Source: Petrosia ficiformis (lineage: Eukaryota > Porifera > Demospongiae > Haplosclerida > Petrosiidae). Taken from it: DNA of 64,000 bases. The stretch spans positions 6,656,347-6,720,346 of the forward strand of contig OX345641.1 of NCBI GenBank assembly GCA_947044365.1, given 5' to 3'. The notes below the pieces were generated by a model, which saw only the letters and a list, made by a program, of their open reading frames with translations, was not told the origin of the DNA and did no database searches. This document shows positions 40,239 to 56,300 of this stretch, one piece after another. The translations under genes were made by a program, and so were the position numbers. Position 1 is the stretch's first letter. The number at the start of each line of letters is the position of its first letter.

Positions 40239-43200
40239 TCAATTTAGATCAACAATTGTAGGGCCATCCTCATCAGGTTCACTTGTAAAATCCCACTTGT
40301 ATTTTTTTGTGAGATGGTCTCTGAACTGAAGTGCTTTCTTTCTTAGGGCTTCGTCTAAACCATTACACTCTGAAATATTACTGAAGAACACCTGTAACAG
40401 AACATCCCAGTATGTATTATGAAAACAGCCAGTACATGTATGTACATTGTAACTACAAAATAAATATTATAGCAGGGGAGAAGACAACAAGGAGAGGGGC
40501 AGAGGGGGCTACATAATGATATTATTGATTTTAGTTCTCAGATTGCAATCTTAGAGAATCCAAATTTAAAATTTTCCTGTGGTGCATAGCCCCACACCTA
40601 AGAGGGCACTGGAGATGAACAATGCTTGCATGTATCCCAACAGTCTTCAGCCCTCCCATGTTTATTTGGCTGTCTTTCCCCAATAAAGGAAACTTTATGA
40701 ATATGTATAAAAGGTCAAAGGAAAGATATTAGTCCTGGGATATTAAATGTCCTTCTGTGGTTCATACAATTGGGAGGGGTGGTGGAGAATGCTGAGAGAG
40801 CATATCCCATGCCCTTACCTCCCCCCTCCCCCCAGGAGTAGTGTTTGCCTCATACATGTACGATCAATTTTTCCCCTCCCTAACAAAACATCTTATATGA
40901 TACCTTAAGTGACTCATTCTTAAGCTTATACATACATTAAGACAATAATATTTTAGTGCAGGAAAGTCACTTATCCTGACCTGAAGACCTACATATCTAA
41001 CCACACTGTTGTGAGAAAGCCCACAAAGTTACTCACTGTGTATATGGGAACCACCAGTGCATACAGATCACATGGCAGTCTTAGTTGTGGTTCAAACCAA
41101 AATGAATTTTAAAAACTAAATAGTTTGGTTTCTTATGAAGGAAACCAAATACAACAATCACCATGAACAATAAGTTATAGCCATTACTTGTAACTATACT
41201 AGAGAATGATAATCATTGTTGGGGAAGCCCTAGTAGGTGTGATATACACATGTATACAGCAGACAGCACAGTTTTCTCTTTCCGTCAGACGATGCAGTTG
41301 ATTATTATTACTAACAGCATTATCTGTTTGTCAATTGGCTCAAGATTTATTCCCAATGGTGCACATAATAACCATTGTTGAGCCAATTTGGTCCATGCAT
41401 ATCACAACCTCTGAATCCCACTTAGCTCAAGCACAAACTAAGTATAGCTATGTCATACACTGAGGTAAAGGTTTCCAACGAATTTATCAAACTAAGGACC
41501 GAAGATATGAGGTTTGATAAACCAATAGTAGACCGTCTTCTACCAAGAATGCGTGAAATTATAGAACAAACAGTGTTGTTTTTGTTAACTACAACTATAA
41601 CTAAAACTAAAACCCCTTTTAGTAAGGCATTCTGTCTATATTATTGAAACTATAACTAAATTACAAGTCTACTGCAATAACTATAACTAACTAAAATGAA
41701 AATTGGCCATTAATGGCACTTTTTTTAACTTAAACTAAAACCTTTTTAGCAAGCCTTATATTATTAAACTACAACTAAACCAAATGTTACTAAAAGTAGT
41801 CATTATCGTCATACTAAAACAATACTAGTAACAACAGTATTAGTATGAATTATGAATTGTAATAAAGAAATACATCTACAATCACAATTATGCTTTGTAA
41901 AAGCACTATTAACCCTTAGAGCACTGATGTCACATATATGTGACATTTCACCCCTACGTGGTTCGCCGTCTGTTCCTGGCTACACGAAGCTGTCCAAATG
42001 CTTGTAATTGGCGTCAAGCACAAGCTGATGAACGTGGCTAAAAAAGTTGATGTTTTTTCGGCCGCCCTTTGGCGTTTTTTGACCCCGCCCACGCCCTCTT
42101 GTGGGTAGCTGAGGCATTTTCCTTGCTGTGAAACCTGAAATCGTGGGTGTAGCTGGTGCCAACATGCAGTGGGGTCATTTTGTTAGCCCCAGTTCCAGTC
42201 AAAAGAGGGAGAGCACTGCATTTGACTTGATCCTACGATGCGCTTAGGGACTTTCGAGTCCCGGTAAGCAAGTTGGTGGAAGTAGTACTCCATGTCGGAA
42301 AAGGAGCCAAGTTTGGGGTAGAGAAAGTGAACGGTGGCCAAATTATATGCAATAGAGTCGCCAGTGTTGGAAATGGGAAGAATTTTGAAAAACAGGCTCA
42401 GTGCTCTAAGGGTTAAGCTAATGAAACTCATATAACCAATCAAATTGGTTAAAATGATTAATTGTGATTGCATTAAGGTTACGGTATAGTGTTTGCCCAC
42501 GTAATATGCGTGTGATGCACGGGTGAGTCACTCACAGCTGATTACATACATGTATCAAAATGGAAGTGCGTGCATGCTATTTTTTGGCATCAGTTTATTC
42601 CCTGGTTACCGAAATTCCTGCCATATACTGTGTGTTATCTAATTATAGTCAGGTGTGGGCAGGGCGGCTCGAAGAGTTTTCGCAAAGACAACGAAAGATT
42701 GGCAAGAAACGAAGCTTTTTGTGGTCATGGACTGGGTAAAAATGGTGTCTGAAGAGACAAGTGACTTTATATCTCCACTTCTATGGCTCAGAGACCTAAA
42801 ATCTCTTCGAGTCGCCCTCAAGTAAGTCCAAAAGTAGTCGGAAATGGCAAGAGGACAAGGATAGAAGCACTGTTGGTGGCTAGATTTGACGCAGAAGATC
42901 TGGCAGATGAGATCGACATCAGTGGCTCAGTATAAGACAGCAAGAAACAAGTGCCAAAGAAATCATGACTTTTTACAGTAAACATGTCATTGTTTGTTGT
43001 ACAGTTTTATAAAAAAAACTGCAGTTTATGATACAATGGAAAAAAGTATTTAATGAATAATTCATAATAAACTGTATACCATAACCTTAAGAGCCACACC
43101 TTTGGTTGGAGGAGGAGCTGGAAGTCTGCCACATAAATGTGTAGCAGGAGCTCTTTCTGTCATTGTGATTGAACTGATGGTCAGTTACAGAAATCCATGC

Positions 43201-46200
43201 TACATTAATTTAGGTAGTAAAATTATGTATGTTGTCGCTTAGATTTGCTTAGTTAATTATTTTGCACATGTTCATGGTAGAAGACAGCTATAAACTTCGG
43301 TACCTCAGTATGGTTCTACTGTTTCTTCCTTCAATGCTTATTGTTCAATAAATTCAATTACCTCCATATACGTACATGACATGACAATTCATGTGCCTAG
43401 CATGCTAGCAAAAGGCGTAGAAACAATTAACACACAAACACAACAAACAACATGACAAAAAAACCCACAATGGCTTAGAAAATTCGTAAAACACAGCCAC
43501 AAATGGCTTAGAAAATATTAAAGCAGCCACCCTGGCTTAGAAACATAACAATCAGCCATGATGGCTTTGGAAAAATAACAATCAGCCTGCCTGTCTGCCT
43601 GCCAGCCTGCCTCCCTGATTGCATTTCTGCATGCCTGTCTGCCTGCCTGCATTCCTTCCTGTCTGCCTACTTGCCTGCGTCACTGCCTGCGTGCCTGCTT
43701 GCATGCTTGCCAGCCTCCCTGCATTCCTGCCTCCCTGACTGTCTTTCTGCCACCATGGCTTAGAACATTCAAGGTAAAAAGGGGTACACGAATGCCCAGT
43801 CTTAAACCAATACAGTATACATACTAATCAGTACTTCTTTTATGTGTTGCATGTGTAGTTACTTAATGATTGCCAGCTGCTTTTATAAGAGCAGGTGCTT
43901 ATTGTAGCTTAAGCCTTGTGAAGTTTACGGCAGTGCTATACTTCTCTTCTTTGTTTGTGAATTGCATTATGCATTATAGTTCATACTAGTTATATAATTA
44001 TACTATTTATTATTATTATTATATATGGGCACTGGATGAGTGGGGAGAGTTGGCTAGCCATCAAAGATCTTTAACCCACCTTTCCCGGCTCTCAAAACTG
44101 GGCATTCAGTGTTCCATTTTTACTTTGAATTTTCTAAGCCATTGTGGCTGATTGTTATTTATCTAAGCCAGGTTGCTGCTTTAATATATTCTAAGCCCTT
44201 TGTGGCTGCTTGTTTGTTGTGTTTGTTTGTTAATCGTTTCTACGAGCACGCTAGGCTAATGATCTATCATGTGTAGGTGACTATTAATACAAATTCTGGA
44301 ACCTTTTACAACATGTTATGAAAGACTAGAAGGTTTGATAACACATTTATGCAATCCACATGCACATGTGTATATCACATAAATGAATTACATTCTTCTC
44401 CTATATAAACAAAACTTGGTCATACTCTCCCCAGACATTTTTTTCCCGTGCAATATGCCTGGCACATGACACAATAGTGCTTAAATGATCTGATCACTTG
44501 TATATAGACACGAGGTGTACATGTACATTTATGTATATTAATAGTTATTATAGGTTTTGGTAAACAAATCTATTCCCGAACATATCTCTATATGCACTTA
44601 TGTAATATAGTGGTAGAAAGAAATATAATTATGTAGGCGTTAGTATCCCTCACTCGATCTATGTATACCAATAAATTTGTTACCTTGATAATTATTCATG
44701 AGAGATAGGGTTTAAAATTGGAACTCTGGGTTGGGTCTAGGGCTGGCGATAGTGACAATAGTCCGACTATCGTTATCATCAGTGCTATTATTGCAATAGT
44801 GATAGTCAAAATTCTCTATCGTGATAGTAAACATGTGGGATTGCGCATGCACACACTAATCGCCACACCCACATTACCACATGTGTAAACTCTAAGAGAA
44901 GTGTAAATAAAATGGCATCTGATTCTACAAGCGACGTAGCTCTAGATTGTGAATTAGAAGTTCTTCTATTGGAAGGTTCTAAGAGTGATGTTGGCAGTAT
45001 TTCGGTTTCCCTGCAATAGAAGGAAAATTTGCAGAACCGAAGTTCTTTGTAGAATCTTAGGTTGTGAATATAAAAAGATATACTTCCAATATGAGATTCC
45101 ATTTGCAGTGTTGTCACCTTACTGCTACATGTATGCATGTCAAAATTATAGACTCCTAGTAGCAATAGCAAACAGAATCAAAAAAGCTGTCCCTTGAATC
45201 CCATATTCCTATGCTAAGAAACTGAAGGAATTGTGTTTATTATATGTTACCATTTTTGATCCATCACTATCATAATAGTATTCACTGTCATTTAAGTAAT
45301 TACTAACTATCATGATGGTAAAAAATTTCACTATCGCCCAGCCCTAGTTGAATCTACAGAGATCAAATGTAGTACTAGGTAACTAGCACTAGGTTCTAGT
45401 CACCTTTGACAAACCCCTGATGATTCTACGGACCTGAGTACATATAAATACATACATGTATATACCTTGTGATAACACTTTATTGTAGCAATTGTACATG
45501 TCTGATTAGTTATAGTTTAATTAACTAAAAGTCAAAATGCCTTACTAAAATTACTAAATTTGGTCAGAAATGTAACGACATCTCAACTGACCACAATCTC
45601 TAAATGTGGAAGCAGCTTCGCATGATCGACATTCCCTTCCCTAACACAAAATGCTATATAAAACCCTCTCAACTACTATATAACTATATCAACAACTAGT
45701 AACATTATAACCAGTGAAGACTCTAAAGTGCCAGTACCTAAAGTAAAGACACCACTACCCAAATGACAATTGATACATGTATTGTAGGTAGTGATTATGC
45801 TTTCACATTTAGACCCTATGAGGATGTTTCTGGTGCCCCATGAAGACTTGTAGTTGAAAAGTAGTTGTTGCATGTTGAAATGCATTTGGTCTAAAACTAT
45901 TAAAATCGGATGCATGGGTAAATACTTCACTGATCAGATTTTTCTGGTTATTCATTCACTTTCATAGTTTTCAGATGCTTATACAGTATGTCAATAGAAT
46001 GTCTCGATACAGTAACAGTAATTACCTTAGTTCTACTGTCAGTATAGTATAATAATTACTGTCTCACTACTGTGGTGTTGAATTGACATGTACAGTATAT
46101 GTCAATAGAATATCACCATACAGTAACAGTAATTACCTTAGTTCTACTGTCAGTATAGTATAGTAATTACTGTCTCACTACTGTGGTGTTCAATTGACAA

Positions 46201-49200
46201 GTACACCAATTATTTTCAAAACTACTGTTGAACTACTGTAGTGTGATAATGAAACTACTGAGTCATTACTGTACTAAAATGGTGACTTTTTATATACTAT
46301 ACATTGTATGTACATGTACATGTAGATATGACACAAATGCTAAATGTACATATACATGTACATGATAACACTTGAGATGGAAAGAAAGACAGACACCTGA
46401 GGCAAATTAAAAAAATGAAAACGTGTTGCCTCAGGTGGGATTCAAACCCACGACACTCTGCAGTCCAGACAGATGCTCTTACCAACTGAGCTACCAAGGC
46501 AGCCCAGCTGGCAGGGTCCAAATCAAACATCTCACACACCTGTATAAACAGGCACATGTACATGCATGCATTTCTAATCTAACACAAAGCAAACTTAGGT
46601 GTGATTTAAGATAACTAGGAATGCTAATCGACTTATGGAATATATAGTAAGATATTTTCGTGGGGTCTAATTTTTGTGAGTCAAAATTTCATTTTTTGAT
46701 CGATATTGCTCAACCTCCACCCATGAAAATAAATGTTTATGAGTTAAATATTCGTGGAATGGCTCTATATCACGAAAAACTCGAAAGTTAGACCCCACAA
46801 AAACATCCCGCTGTATGGTAATCAATGAACATAAAAATAGGCCAAATCGACAAGTGAAATGTGTTTTAGATGGACAGAGAATTAATAAACTAACTTGTAA
46901 AGTAGTTGTAAGAAAATTATTTCTTGATACAATGTCAACAAAGAAATCATCGGGTACTTCTTTGAGTTGAAAATGAATACATGAAAGAAATCCTTTGAAC
47001 AGATTCACATGTTTAACTAAAGAATCTTCACTGTAGCATAATAATCTCACTAGTTGCTTCCATTGTTCAAATGCCTCATACACTAGAGAAGAGGGAATAG
47101 ATATTTGAGTGGTGTTGTAGAAATCTGTCTTTTATTAAAGAGCAGTGAGTGACATCATGAATAATGTAGGTACGCAGATGTTGGTATCTGTAATCGTATC
47201 GTGGCTGATACTAGTGGTATCAGCAAGTATCGGTATCTGGATATATACTAGTATTGTACCTATACTGGTATAGGTAAATGTATAGGTGCCTATACAAAGG
47301 TATAGGTAAATATAGGTATAGGGAAGTAGTATAGGGCAGATACAGATACTTTACAAACCAGGTTTTTAAACCATATAATGTTGGGTTGGCATGGTTGCAG
47401 ACTCAGATCTGCCATTACTTGTCTTAGAGGGATTAGCTCTTCCTCGGACCATGCAATTCATGATAACCTACTCCCTACTGATTTGGCTTTGAGTGAGGGT
47501 CATATACCACTCAGTTAATTAACCTTAACTGACTGGCTATCTATATGATTATATTTACAATCTGTTTACTTATGTGCATGTATTATTAAGTGCTGTGCAC
47601 TTTGTTTGTGTGTATAAATAAAACAAATAGTACTGTTTTACTGTAGGAAAAGATTGATAAAACAGTCAGAATCATATTTTTTGAGCTATTTCCATCTTTT
47701 CTAGTAGTTTGTGAGTTTCATTTTCCAACAGAAATGGCTATATAGAGCAGTGCTAAACATTAGTGATACACATGAACATATACTAGAAAAAGGAGTGAAC
47801 ACATGTATATATAGGTATAGGTATAGGTATAGGCAGTTTAAGTTGCCTATAACATCTGTATCTGAATTATAGGCAAAATTTAGTATAGGTACAACACTAA
47901 TATTCATTGTATATATTGTCTTATACAATCGTTTTTCAAAAATGATTATAAGAGATGATATTTGTTTTATTTAAAAAAGGCCATACATGTAAATGAAGAC
48001 TATTACAACATGACTCTTTCCCAATATATTCTTTAGATATGATATCATCTTGCATTGCAAAAACAAAATGGTTAAAATAACTAATTTATTGGTTAGTACA
48101 GTTGCAAGGATTTAACAATTAGTTACATAGTTATTGAGGATACATACCGTAACCATAGTTACTTGGTACTAATTATATTCAATAATGAGTTGAAGCAGTA
48201 TAATTTTAAGGTGCTGTCAACTCATATCTCATTCATCTCAACATTTAGTATAAGTTTACTAATTAAATACATGTAATTTTATCTGGTGTTTGTAAACTGT
48301 AAATGCATAACTAGCGTACCTTACATGGTGCACATTATGTCATAGTAACATCATACATGAAGCACAAAACATCTTCGATGACAACACAAACTAAATTCAT
48401 ACAACTGTAATGTTAAAATGATTATTTTAACGATTTAATTTCTGTAGCGTATTTATGTGATGGCTAACCGATACCGGTTTGATTTCATATATACCATCAA
48501 GTATCTATTTGTTTCAATGCTCAATAGTCCTCTTTCATCAGAACACACTTACATGTATAAACAATGAGTAGCACCCTACCAGAGTTTTGATATAAGCTCA
48601 CATGGACACCTTGACCCAAAGAGTTTCTTGTTTGGCACAATACAGTTCTCTCTTTGGGCCAGATGGCACAGTTAATTATGATTATATTGTCACTAACAGC
48701 ATTAATTCTTTGTCAATTGGTGTATTACCAATTGTAACCATTGTTGAGCCAATTTGGCCCATGCTTCAAAAATGATCGCACCTTACTAATATTCAGGTAA
48801 GCCACTGGCCTAGTATACATGTAATTATACGAATCACTTAATATACATGTATTTCCTTATTCAGTTGAACTGAAAAACTTGCTGGTTTCATAGAATGGTT
48901 TCTAAAACTCAAGAAATTACCAAGGCAGTGCATGTATAGGGAGGGTTATGACAGTTTAAATGTAACTAATGCATGCTACATGTATAATATTTGTTTATCA
49001 TTCCTTGTTTTATCATTAGCCCAAATCCTTACGTTTACATGTACACACACTTCACCATTAATAAGGTATTTGAACAAAAAAGAAAATATTTATGTTGGAT
49101 TCTCATTTCATTTATTCATTACATAATTTGCTTAATAGTGAATATCTACATGTACATGTATATGTAAATATAAGCAATTTGTTATGACTGAGAGAAATGA

Positions 49201-51919
49201 TGTTGAAGATCATCAATTATAAGTACATACAACATGTACGTATATGTATACATATAAGGTTTATCCCCAAACATGAACTTATATACATGTACACATGTAC
49301 AGTACATGTATATATCAATAAAAAGTCACCATACAGTACAGTAATTACTCAGTAGTTTCATTTCAACACTACAGTAGTTCAACAGTAGTTTTGACAGTAA
49401 TTGGTATACTTGTCAATTGGACACCACAGTAGTGAGACAGTAATTACTATACTATATTGACAGTAGACCTAAGGTAATTACTGTTACTGTATGGTGATAT
49501 TCTATTGACATGTCTCAGGCCTGATACATACATACATATAACATATGCTACAAACCTTGTCCAACTATGAAACATACAAAGGCTAGTTGAAGCTCTCCCA
49601 GTATATGAGATTCATCTGAAACAGAACAGTGAAGATAAACACACAAACAGACCATGTACTGCTTTCTGTGGTACGTTGTATGTTTTGTGTGTGTCAAATT
49701 TCATTCAATTGCTTTATTATTGAGTTACAGTATAATCATGTATTAACCTTATGACATTAAACTATACATTATATTACATATAAGTTATTGAGTTACAGTA
49801 TAATCATGTATTAACCTTATGACATTAAACTATACATTATATTACATATAAGTTATTGAGTTACAGTATAATCATGTATTAACCTTATGACATTAAACTA
49901 TACATTATATTACATATAAGTTACAGTATAATCATGTATTAACTTTATCACATTAAACTATATACTATATTACATATAAGTTATTGAGTTACAGTATAAT
50001 CATGTATTAACTTTATGACATTAAACTATACACTATATTACATATAAGTTATTGAGTTACAGTATAATCATGTATTAACCTTATGACATTAAACTATACA
50101 CTATATTACATTCATATAAAGTCATCACATCCTAATGTTTAAGCCATTGCATGTGTATGTACAGAACACTATAGAATTGATACACTCAAACCCACTAACA
50201 GTACACTATAGAAGCTTCTCCAACATACAATATTGCATGGGTGCTAGTGAAGCATTATGTAATCATACCTTCTTCCTCATGCACATGTAGTAGAGATTCA
50301 AGAGTGAATGACAGGTCCATGTTGTGTTGGGTGATTTCAGTTGGTGTGGATCCAGCTGGATGCTTCTGATTTGGGATCGTTGAAAATCTAGAATTGACAC
50401 AAAATTAATGCTTTGCTAATCTCACTTCACATTGAAAAGAAACGCTAAATTCTATGAATACAGCCGAAAGAGGAAAGTGACAAAATGCTGGTAGTCAATG
50501 GAAGTCAGTGGCCCTGGGTTCAATTCCCAGTGACTACCAGCATTTTTATGGCCCATAGGGCTTTCCTATGATTGCTTTCCCACGGGTTCGAACTATATAT
50601 ATATATATTTTTATATTTACATTTATATGTTTGTGTCACTTACGCGAGTATGCATTGTATACGTAGTTAAGGTAGTGACATCATTCCCGAGGGCTCAAGC
50701 GCTCGGTCAATTAATGGGCTTGGAAAGTAAAAGAACGAGTGCTCAAGCTCTACAGAAAAAAGCTGTGTAGCTTACGTAGAAACTGGAACTAATAGCTAGC
50801 TATTCTACCTGAAATATATTTCTAAAGTTCTACAAGGTTCTTTAAAAGGTAAACAGAGTAGATAATCAAAATAATAACTATAAGAGGGTGATGTGTTTCA
50901 GGTATCATAAAGTTAGCTATGATTACTGAATGCTGGACACCACAAAGCAGTTAAAGGGATAGTTTGTTCTCTATATATCTTGTTTTACCTTCCTCTTACA
51001 CTTGCTATTCGGCCATTTTGGTATCTAGGAGGAGCATTACCTGGTCTTCATGGATAGCAAATCTCATTGCAAAATACCAAGTGTTTGTTTGTTTAAAATT
51101 ATAACGCACCACAAGTGTGGTTTTCCCAAATTGGGTCACAAAATGGTTCAAATAACACGATATAACGCGTATATTCCTGTTCCAATCTTTAATGGTTTTG
51201 TATGTGAGTTCATAGAACTACAAATGCCAAGAGTAAACATTGCATCAAACATGAACTTCCATATCCGCTAATAGGTGAAGTAAGAACAAGTAAAATAGCA
51301 TTCCGTAATATTATCACTAATTTAGCATAACCAAATATGAATTAATGTGATAATACAATTATTAATTCTTTGGAAAAACATTTGTTCATAAGCATAATTA
51401 AAATTTATTAACCACATAAATATTATGTCACTACTAATCAATGATCTCATTGCAGATATGTTTATTATATCATTATTCCAGGAACAGACTTGTGAAGACT
51501 ACCAAAGTACATGTACATGTACTTGTACATGTACATTACATATACTTGTACTTCTACAATGTACTTGTACATGTACATTACAAGTACACGTACAAGTACA
51601 TGTACATTACATGTACATGTACATGTAAGTGACACTATATTGTAATACATGTACATGTATGTTCATTATCTAGATAACACACATGCACATATATATACAT
51701 GGGTGTCTTTACATGCAAGTACAAACGTATATATATATGTGTGTGATCACAGATGTCTTAACACATTTTGACCACTCATCCTGCAAAATGTATACGGAGC
51801 TACAGTGCTGCATAGGTACATGATGAGATAAATAGAGAGACACACGTCAAGAAAAATCTGGACCAGCTAGGTTTGAACCCAAGACTTTCTGATTGCTAGT
51901 CAGATGCTCTATCATGTAC

Positions 51920-51972
<53 letters not shown>

Positions 51973-53217
51973 CAGGGGTTTGGAAATATTGAGCAGACTG
52001 ACAGACATTTTGGGCTATTTTCAACACTGCTCCCCATATACTTTGTATACAGCTTAGTTTCCTAGATTTATCGGACAATGTCCTGCATGACTGGTTATTT
52101 CCACACCAGTGTATATGTGTATGTATGCCTTGTACTCTACATTGTTAAATTGTAGTTCCATTGCCACCTTACCTATCAATGAGCAAGAAAAACATGTTTT
52201 TGATACATTTTGGAGCATGGGCCAAATTGTCTCAACCATGGTTAGTGTGTGCACCATTGAGAATACATCTTGAGTCAATTAACAAACAGTTAACGCTGTT
52301 AGTGACCATACAATCATAATTAACTGTGCCATCTGGCCCAAAGCGAGAACTGTGCTGTGCAAAATAAGAAGCTCTTTGGGCCAATGGTGCGCCATATGAG
52401 CTTATCAAAAACACTGGAGAAAAATCTGTTGTGTGTTAAAACTCTTTTTCTCATAGTATATATAATTTATATATATATAGTATATTTGTATATGTGTACA
52501 TGTATGCATTTGTCAGTATGTATACATGTACATTGTATCTTTGCATGTACATGTAATCATACATGAATCCTTGAATTGTATACATAATTATGTATTTATA
52601 TACATGTACATACATACATACATGGACACTGGATGAGTGGGTGTCTTTACATGGAAGTACAAACGTATAAATATGTATGTATGTACATATACATGTACAT
52701 ACATACATACATGGACACTGGATGAGTGGGGAGAGTTGGCATGCCATCAAAGATCTTTAACCCACCATTCCCGGCTCTCAAGACTGGGCATTCAGTGTTC
52801 AATTTTTCTTTATTTTCTAAGCCATTGTGGCTGTTCATTTTCTAAGCCATTGTGGCTGTTCATTTTCTAAGCCATTGTGGCTGTTTTTCTAAGCCGTTGT
52901 GGCTGTCTATTTTCTAAGTCATTGTGGCTGCTTATTTTCTAAGCCATTGTGGCTGCTTATTTTCTAAGCCATGGTGCTGGTAATTATTTTTCTAAGCCAT
53001 TGTGGCTGATTATTTTTCTAAGCCATAGTGGCTGTTCTAATGTTTAATGAAGTCGTTGTGGCTGCTTGTTTGTTTGTTGTGCGTGTGTTTGTTTGCGCCT
53101 TTTGCTAGCATGCTAGACACATGAATTTTCATGTACATGCAAATACATTTACGTACGAACCAATGCATTTATGACATAATTATCTGTATGTATGTATGCA
53201 TGTATATATTATATATA

Positions 53218-53249
<32 letters not shown>

Positions 53250-53312
53250 TTATGTATATGTGTATGTAACTATGTACATGTATGTATGTATGTATGTATG
53301 TATGTATGTATG

Positions 53313-53343
<31 letters not shown>

Positions 53344-56300
53344 CTATGTATGTATATATGTATGTATGTATGTATGTACATGTATGTATGTATGTATGTA
53401 TGTATGCATGTGTGAATGTATGCATGTCCATGTATGTATGTATGTATGATGTTAATAACTATGTATGAATGTATATACATGTATATATGTAGGTACAGTA
53501 TGTATGTATACATGTATGCATGTACATGTATGTACTACATGAATACATATATTCCCAAATACATGTCAACACTTCACGGAAACAGATCAATTTCAGGAAG
53601 ACATAACTACAAGTATCTATGTACAATATTTATAATACATAATATAATACATACACTTCATTTAATTAACATACATGTACATGTGTTATCTTCCGGCTTC
53701 AACTTTGTTACAATTCAATTATTTGAATTCGTACACATAGTAACAGAACTTGAATCATAATTGTATTTTATAAAATATGTTACCATAGTAACCATCAGCA
53801 GTGGGGAAATATTGAGCCAACTAATGGACATTTTGAACTATTTTCACTACTCTTGTCCTGTTCCCCATATATTTTGTATACAGTTCAGTTTCAATTTACC
53901 GGACATTCATTTGATTTATCGGACAATGTCCTGCATGACTGGCTGTTTCCACATAACTGGTAATCGTACATGTATCTTCAGAGTCAGCTGACTCAATGAT
54001 ATCAGTAATGGAAACTGTACAATAACCACAACATTAAAGGTCATTCACATTAATATCCATAACTTTAATTTGAAGTGAGTAAAAAATATTTTTACTAACA
54101 TTATTTTCATATAGCTATTCATCCCATTATTTTTTGTGTATGTCAAATAGCTCAAATATATCGCAATACAGTACAGTATATTACAATACAGTATAGTACA
54201 GCACAGTACAGTACAGTACAGTACAGCACAGTACAGTACAGTACAATACAATACAGTACAGTATAGTACAATACAGTTCAGTATAGTATAGTACAGTACA
54301 ATACAGTACAGTATAGTACAATACAGCACAGTATAGTACAGCACAGTACAGTACAGTACAGTAAATTACAGTACAATACAGTACATTCATTCATAAGCTC
54401 TATACTCCTACAATTAGACAGATTTGGTATGCAAATGATGCATGAGCTGCTGGCAGAACACAAATTGTTGACATTGAGGAGAGTAGCTCTGGGATTTACA
54501 CCAGTAGTTTAAATAATGCTTGTGGGGATACCACTAAATCTTTTATTTAGCAGTTTTTGGTGAGTATAACATAATGTATGTATGTATACATAATTGTTAT
54601 AAGAACTATGCATACCACATACATGTATATATGCAGTTACAAACATACGTACTACATACATGAAAGAGACTCATCTTGAAGATGCAAAGCATTTTTTTGA
54701 TGGCTTCAACATCTCATGAGGGTCGCTGTAGCTTGTATGTATTTGGATGCTTTTGTTACACAATCTGTCTCCACTATGGTTGGCTGAGATTGACATACTC
54801 TCAGAAATTTCTACAACTCATCCCCAAGCTACTTACTCTGCCTTTATTCACGGCTTTAAAAATAAATGGACTCATCTTTCTCGTACCCGTCAAACATTGA
54901 CTACCTTTTCTGGAAGATGTTATTCATCTTAAATTTACACCCTCATGAACTGACAGGGTTGCACTGAGTAAACTTGAGAGGGATCTGTTTTCTCTGCCTA
55001 TTCGTCTTGGTGGTATTGGCATTGTGAACCCATGTTTCTCATGCATGAATCAAAATAACTCCTCCGTTGCTATTTCTGCTCCTCTGGCTCCTTCAATCAA
55101 AGTGTCTGTATTCCAGCTGAGGTCTTATGCAAGCAGTACAGCTTAAGCCTAAGAATTCTAGTGAAAATAGATGCAGCACAACTTCGTGAATGATTACCAG
55201 CTACACTCCAGCAATAGATGAATCAGGTAAGTGATAAAAGGCCATTTAGTTGGTTATCTGTCCTTCCACTTCGTGAGCACGGCCTTGATGTACATAAGGG
55301 CTCCTTTGAAGATGCTCTTTGTCTATGCTATGGTTGGCATCCATTGCTTCTTCCTACAACCTGTGTCTGCAATTAGTTGTTTACAGCGGAACATGCATTG
55401 AGCTGTTATTGTTATTTTTCTAAGCCATTGTGGCTGATTTTTCTAACCCAGGGTGGCAGCGTTAAGCCCTTTGCGGCTGTGTTTTATGAATGTTATAAGC
55501 CATTGTGGCTGCTTGTTTGTTTGGTGTGTTTGTTTGTTACTCCTTTCTGTGCCTAATGCTAGCATGCTAGGCACGTGAATTTTGATGTACTGTTATGTAC
55601 ATGTACATATAGTTCATACATGCATAACTGTATTCATGACTCATATGCATATGTAATGTACATGTGGTTGCATACACTTACACACAATAGGTAAATGCAA
55701 TTATTATCTTTACAGAAAACTGCTACATTCAGAGTTCAAAGTTATTCCTGGAAGACATACTTACATGGTACAATGTACATGTACATTTGTCAACTACAAA
55801 TCTACATGTACGTGTAGTGTTATGTACATGTACATGTAGTTCATATGTATTACTCATATACATATGTAATGTACATGCATGCAAGTATATTACATATGTA
55901 CATGTATATGCGGTTGCATACACTTACACACAATAGGTAAATGCAATTATTATCTTTACAGAAAACTGCTACATTCAGAAACACAATTATTCCTGGAAGA
56001 CTTACTTGCATGGTTTCAATGGTACAATGTACATCTGTCAACTACAAATCTACATGTACATGTACATGTAGTTCATACATTAACTGTTTTCTTGTACATA
56101 ATTACTCATATACATATACATACAGTTGTATGCAAGTACATTACATAATTTATGTATATGTGGTTGCATACGCCTACACACAATGCAAACACAGTTACTC
56201 AATTCCTGGAATTACATGTTTTGAATATTGAACAAAGGCATGCTCAAATTACATATACATATACAATATATGTACAAATAGAAATACATCCCTACACATA

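Noticed and set aside
46427..46500. Candidate tRNA-Ser(GGA) gene
   Set aside because: The Ser long variable arm is missing, and the flanks are shared with another copy. SINE is the better explanation.
46297..46563. Minus-strand frame with [13 protein letters not shown]
   Set aside because: It is a translation of a tRNA-derived SINE, a well-known annotation artefact. The same peptide arises at 60434-60688.
52231..52414. Minus-strand frame also seen as a plus-strand frame at 62449
   Set aside because: Both are translations of the same dispersed repeat (AAGCTCATATGG family).
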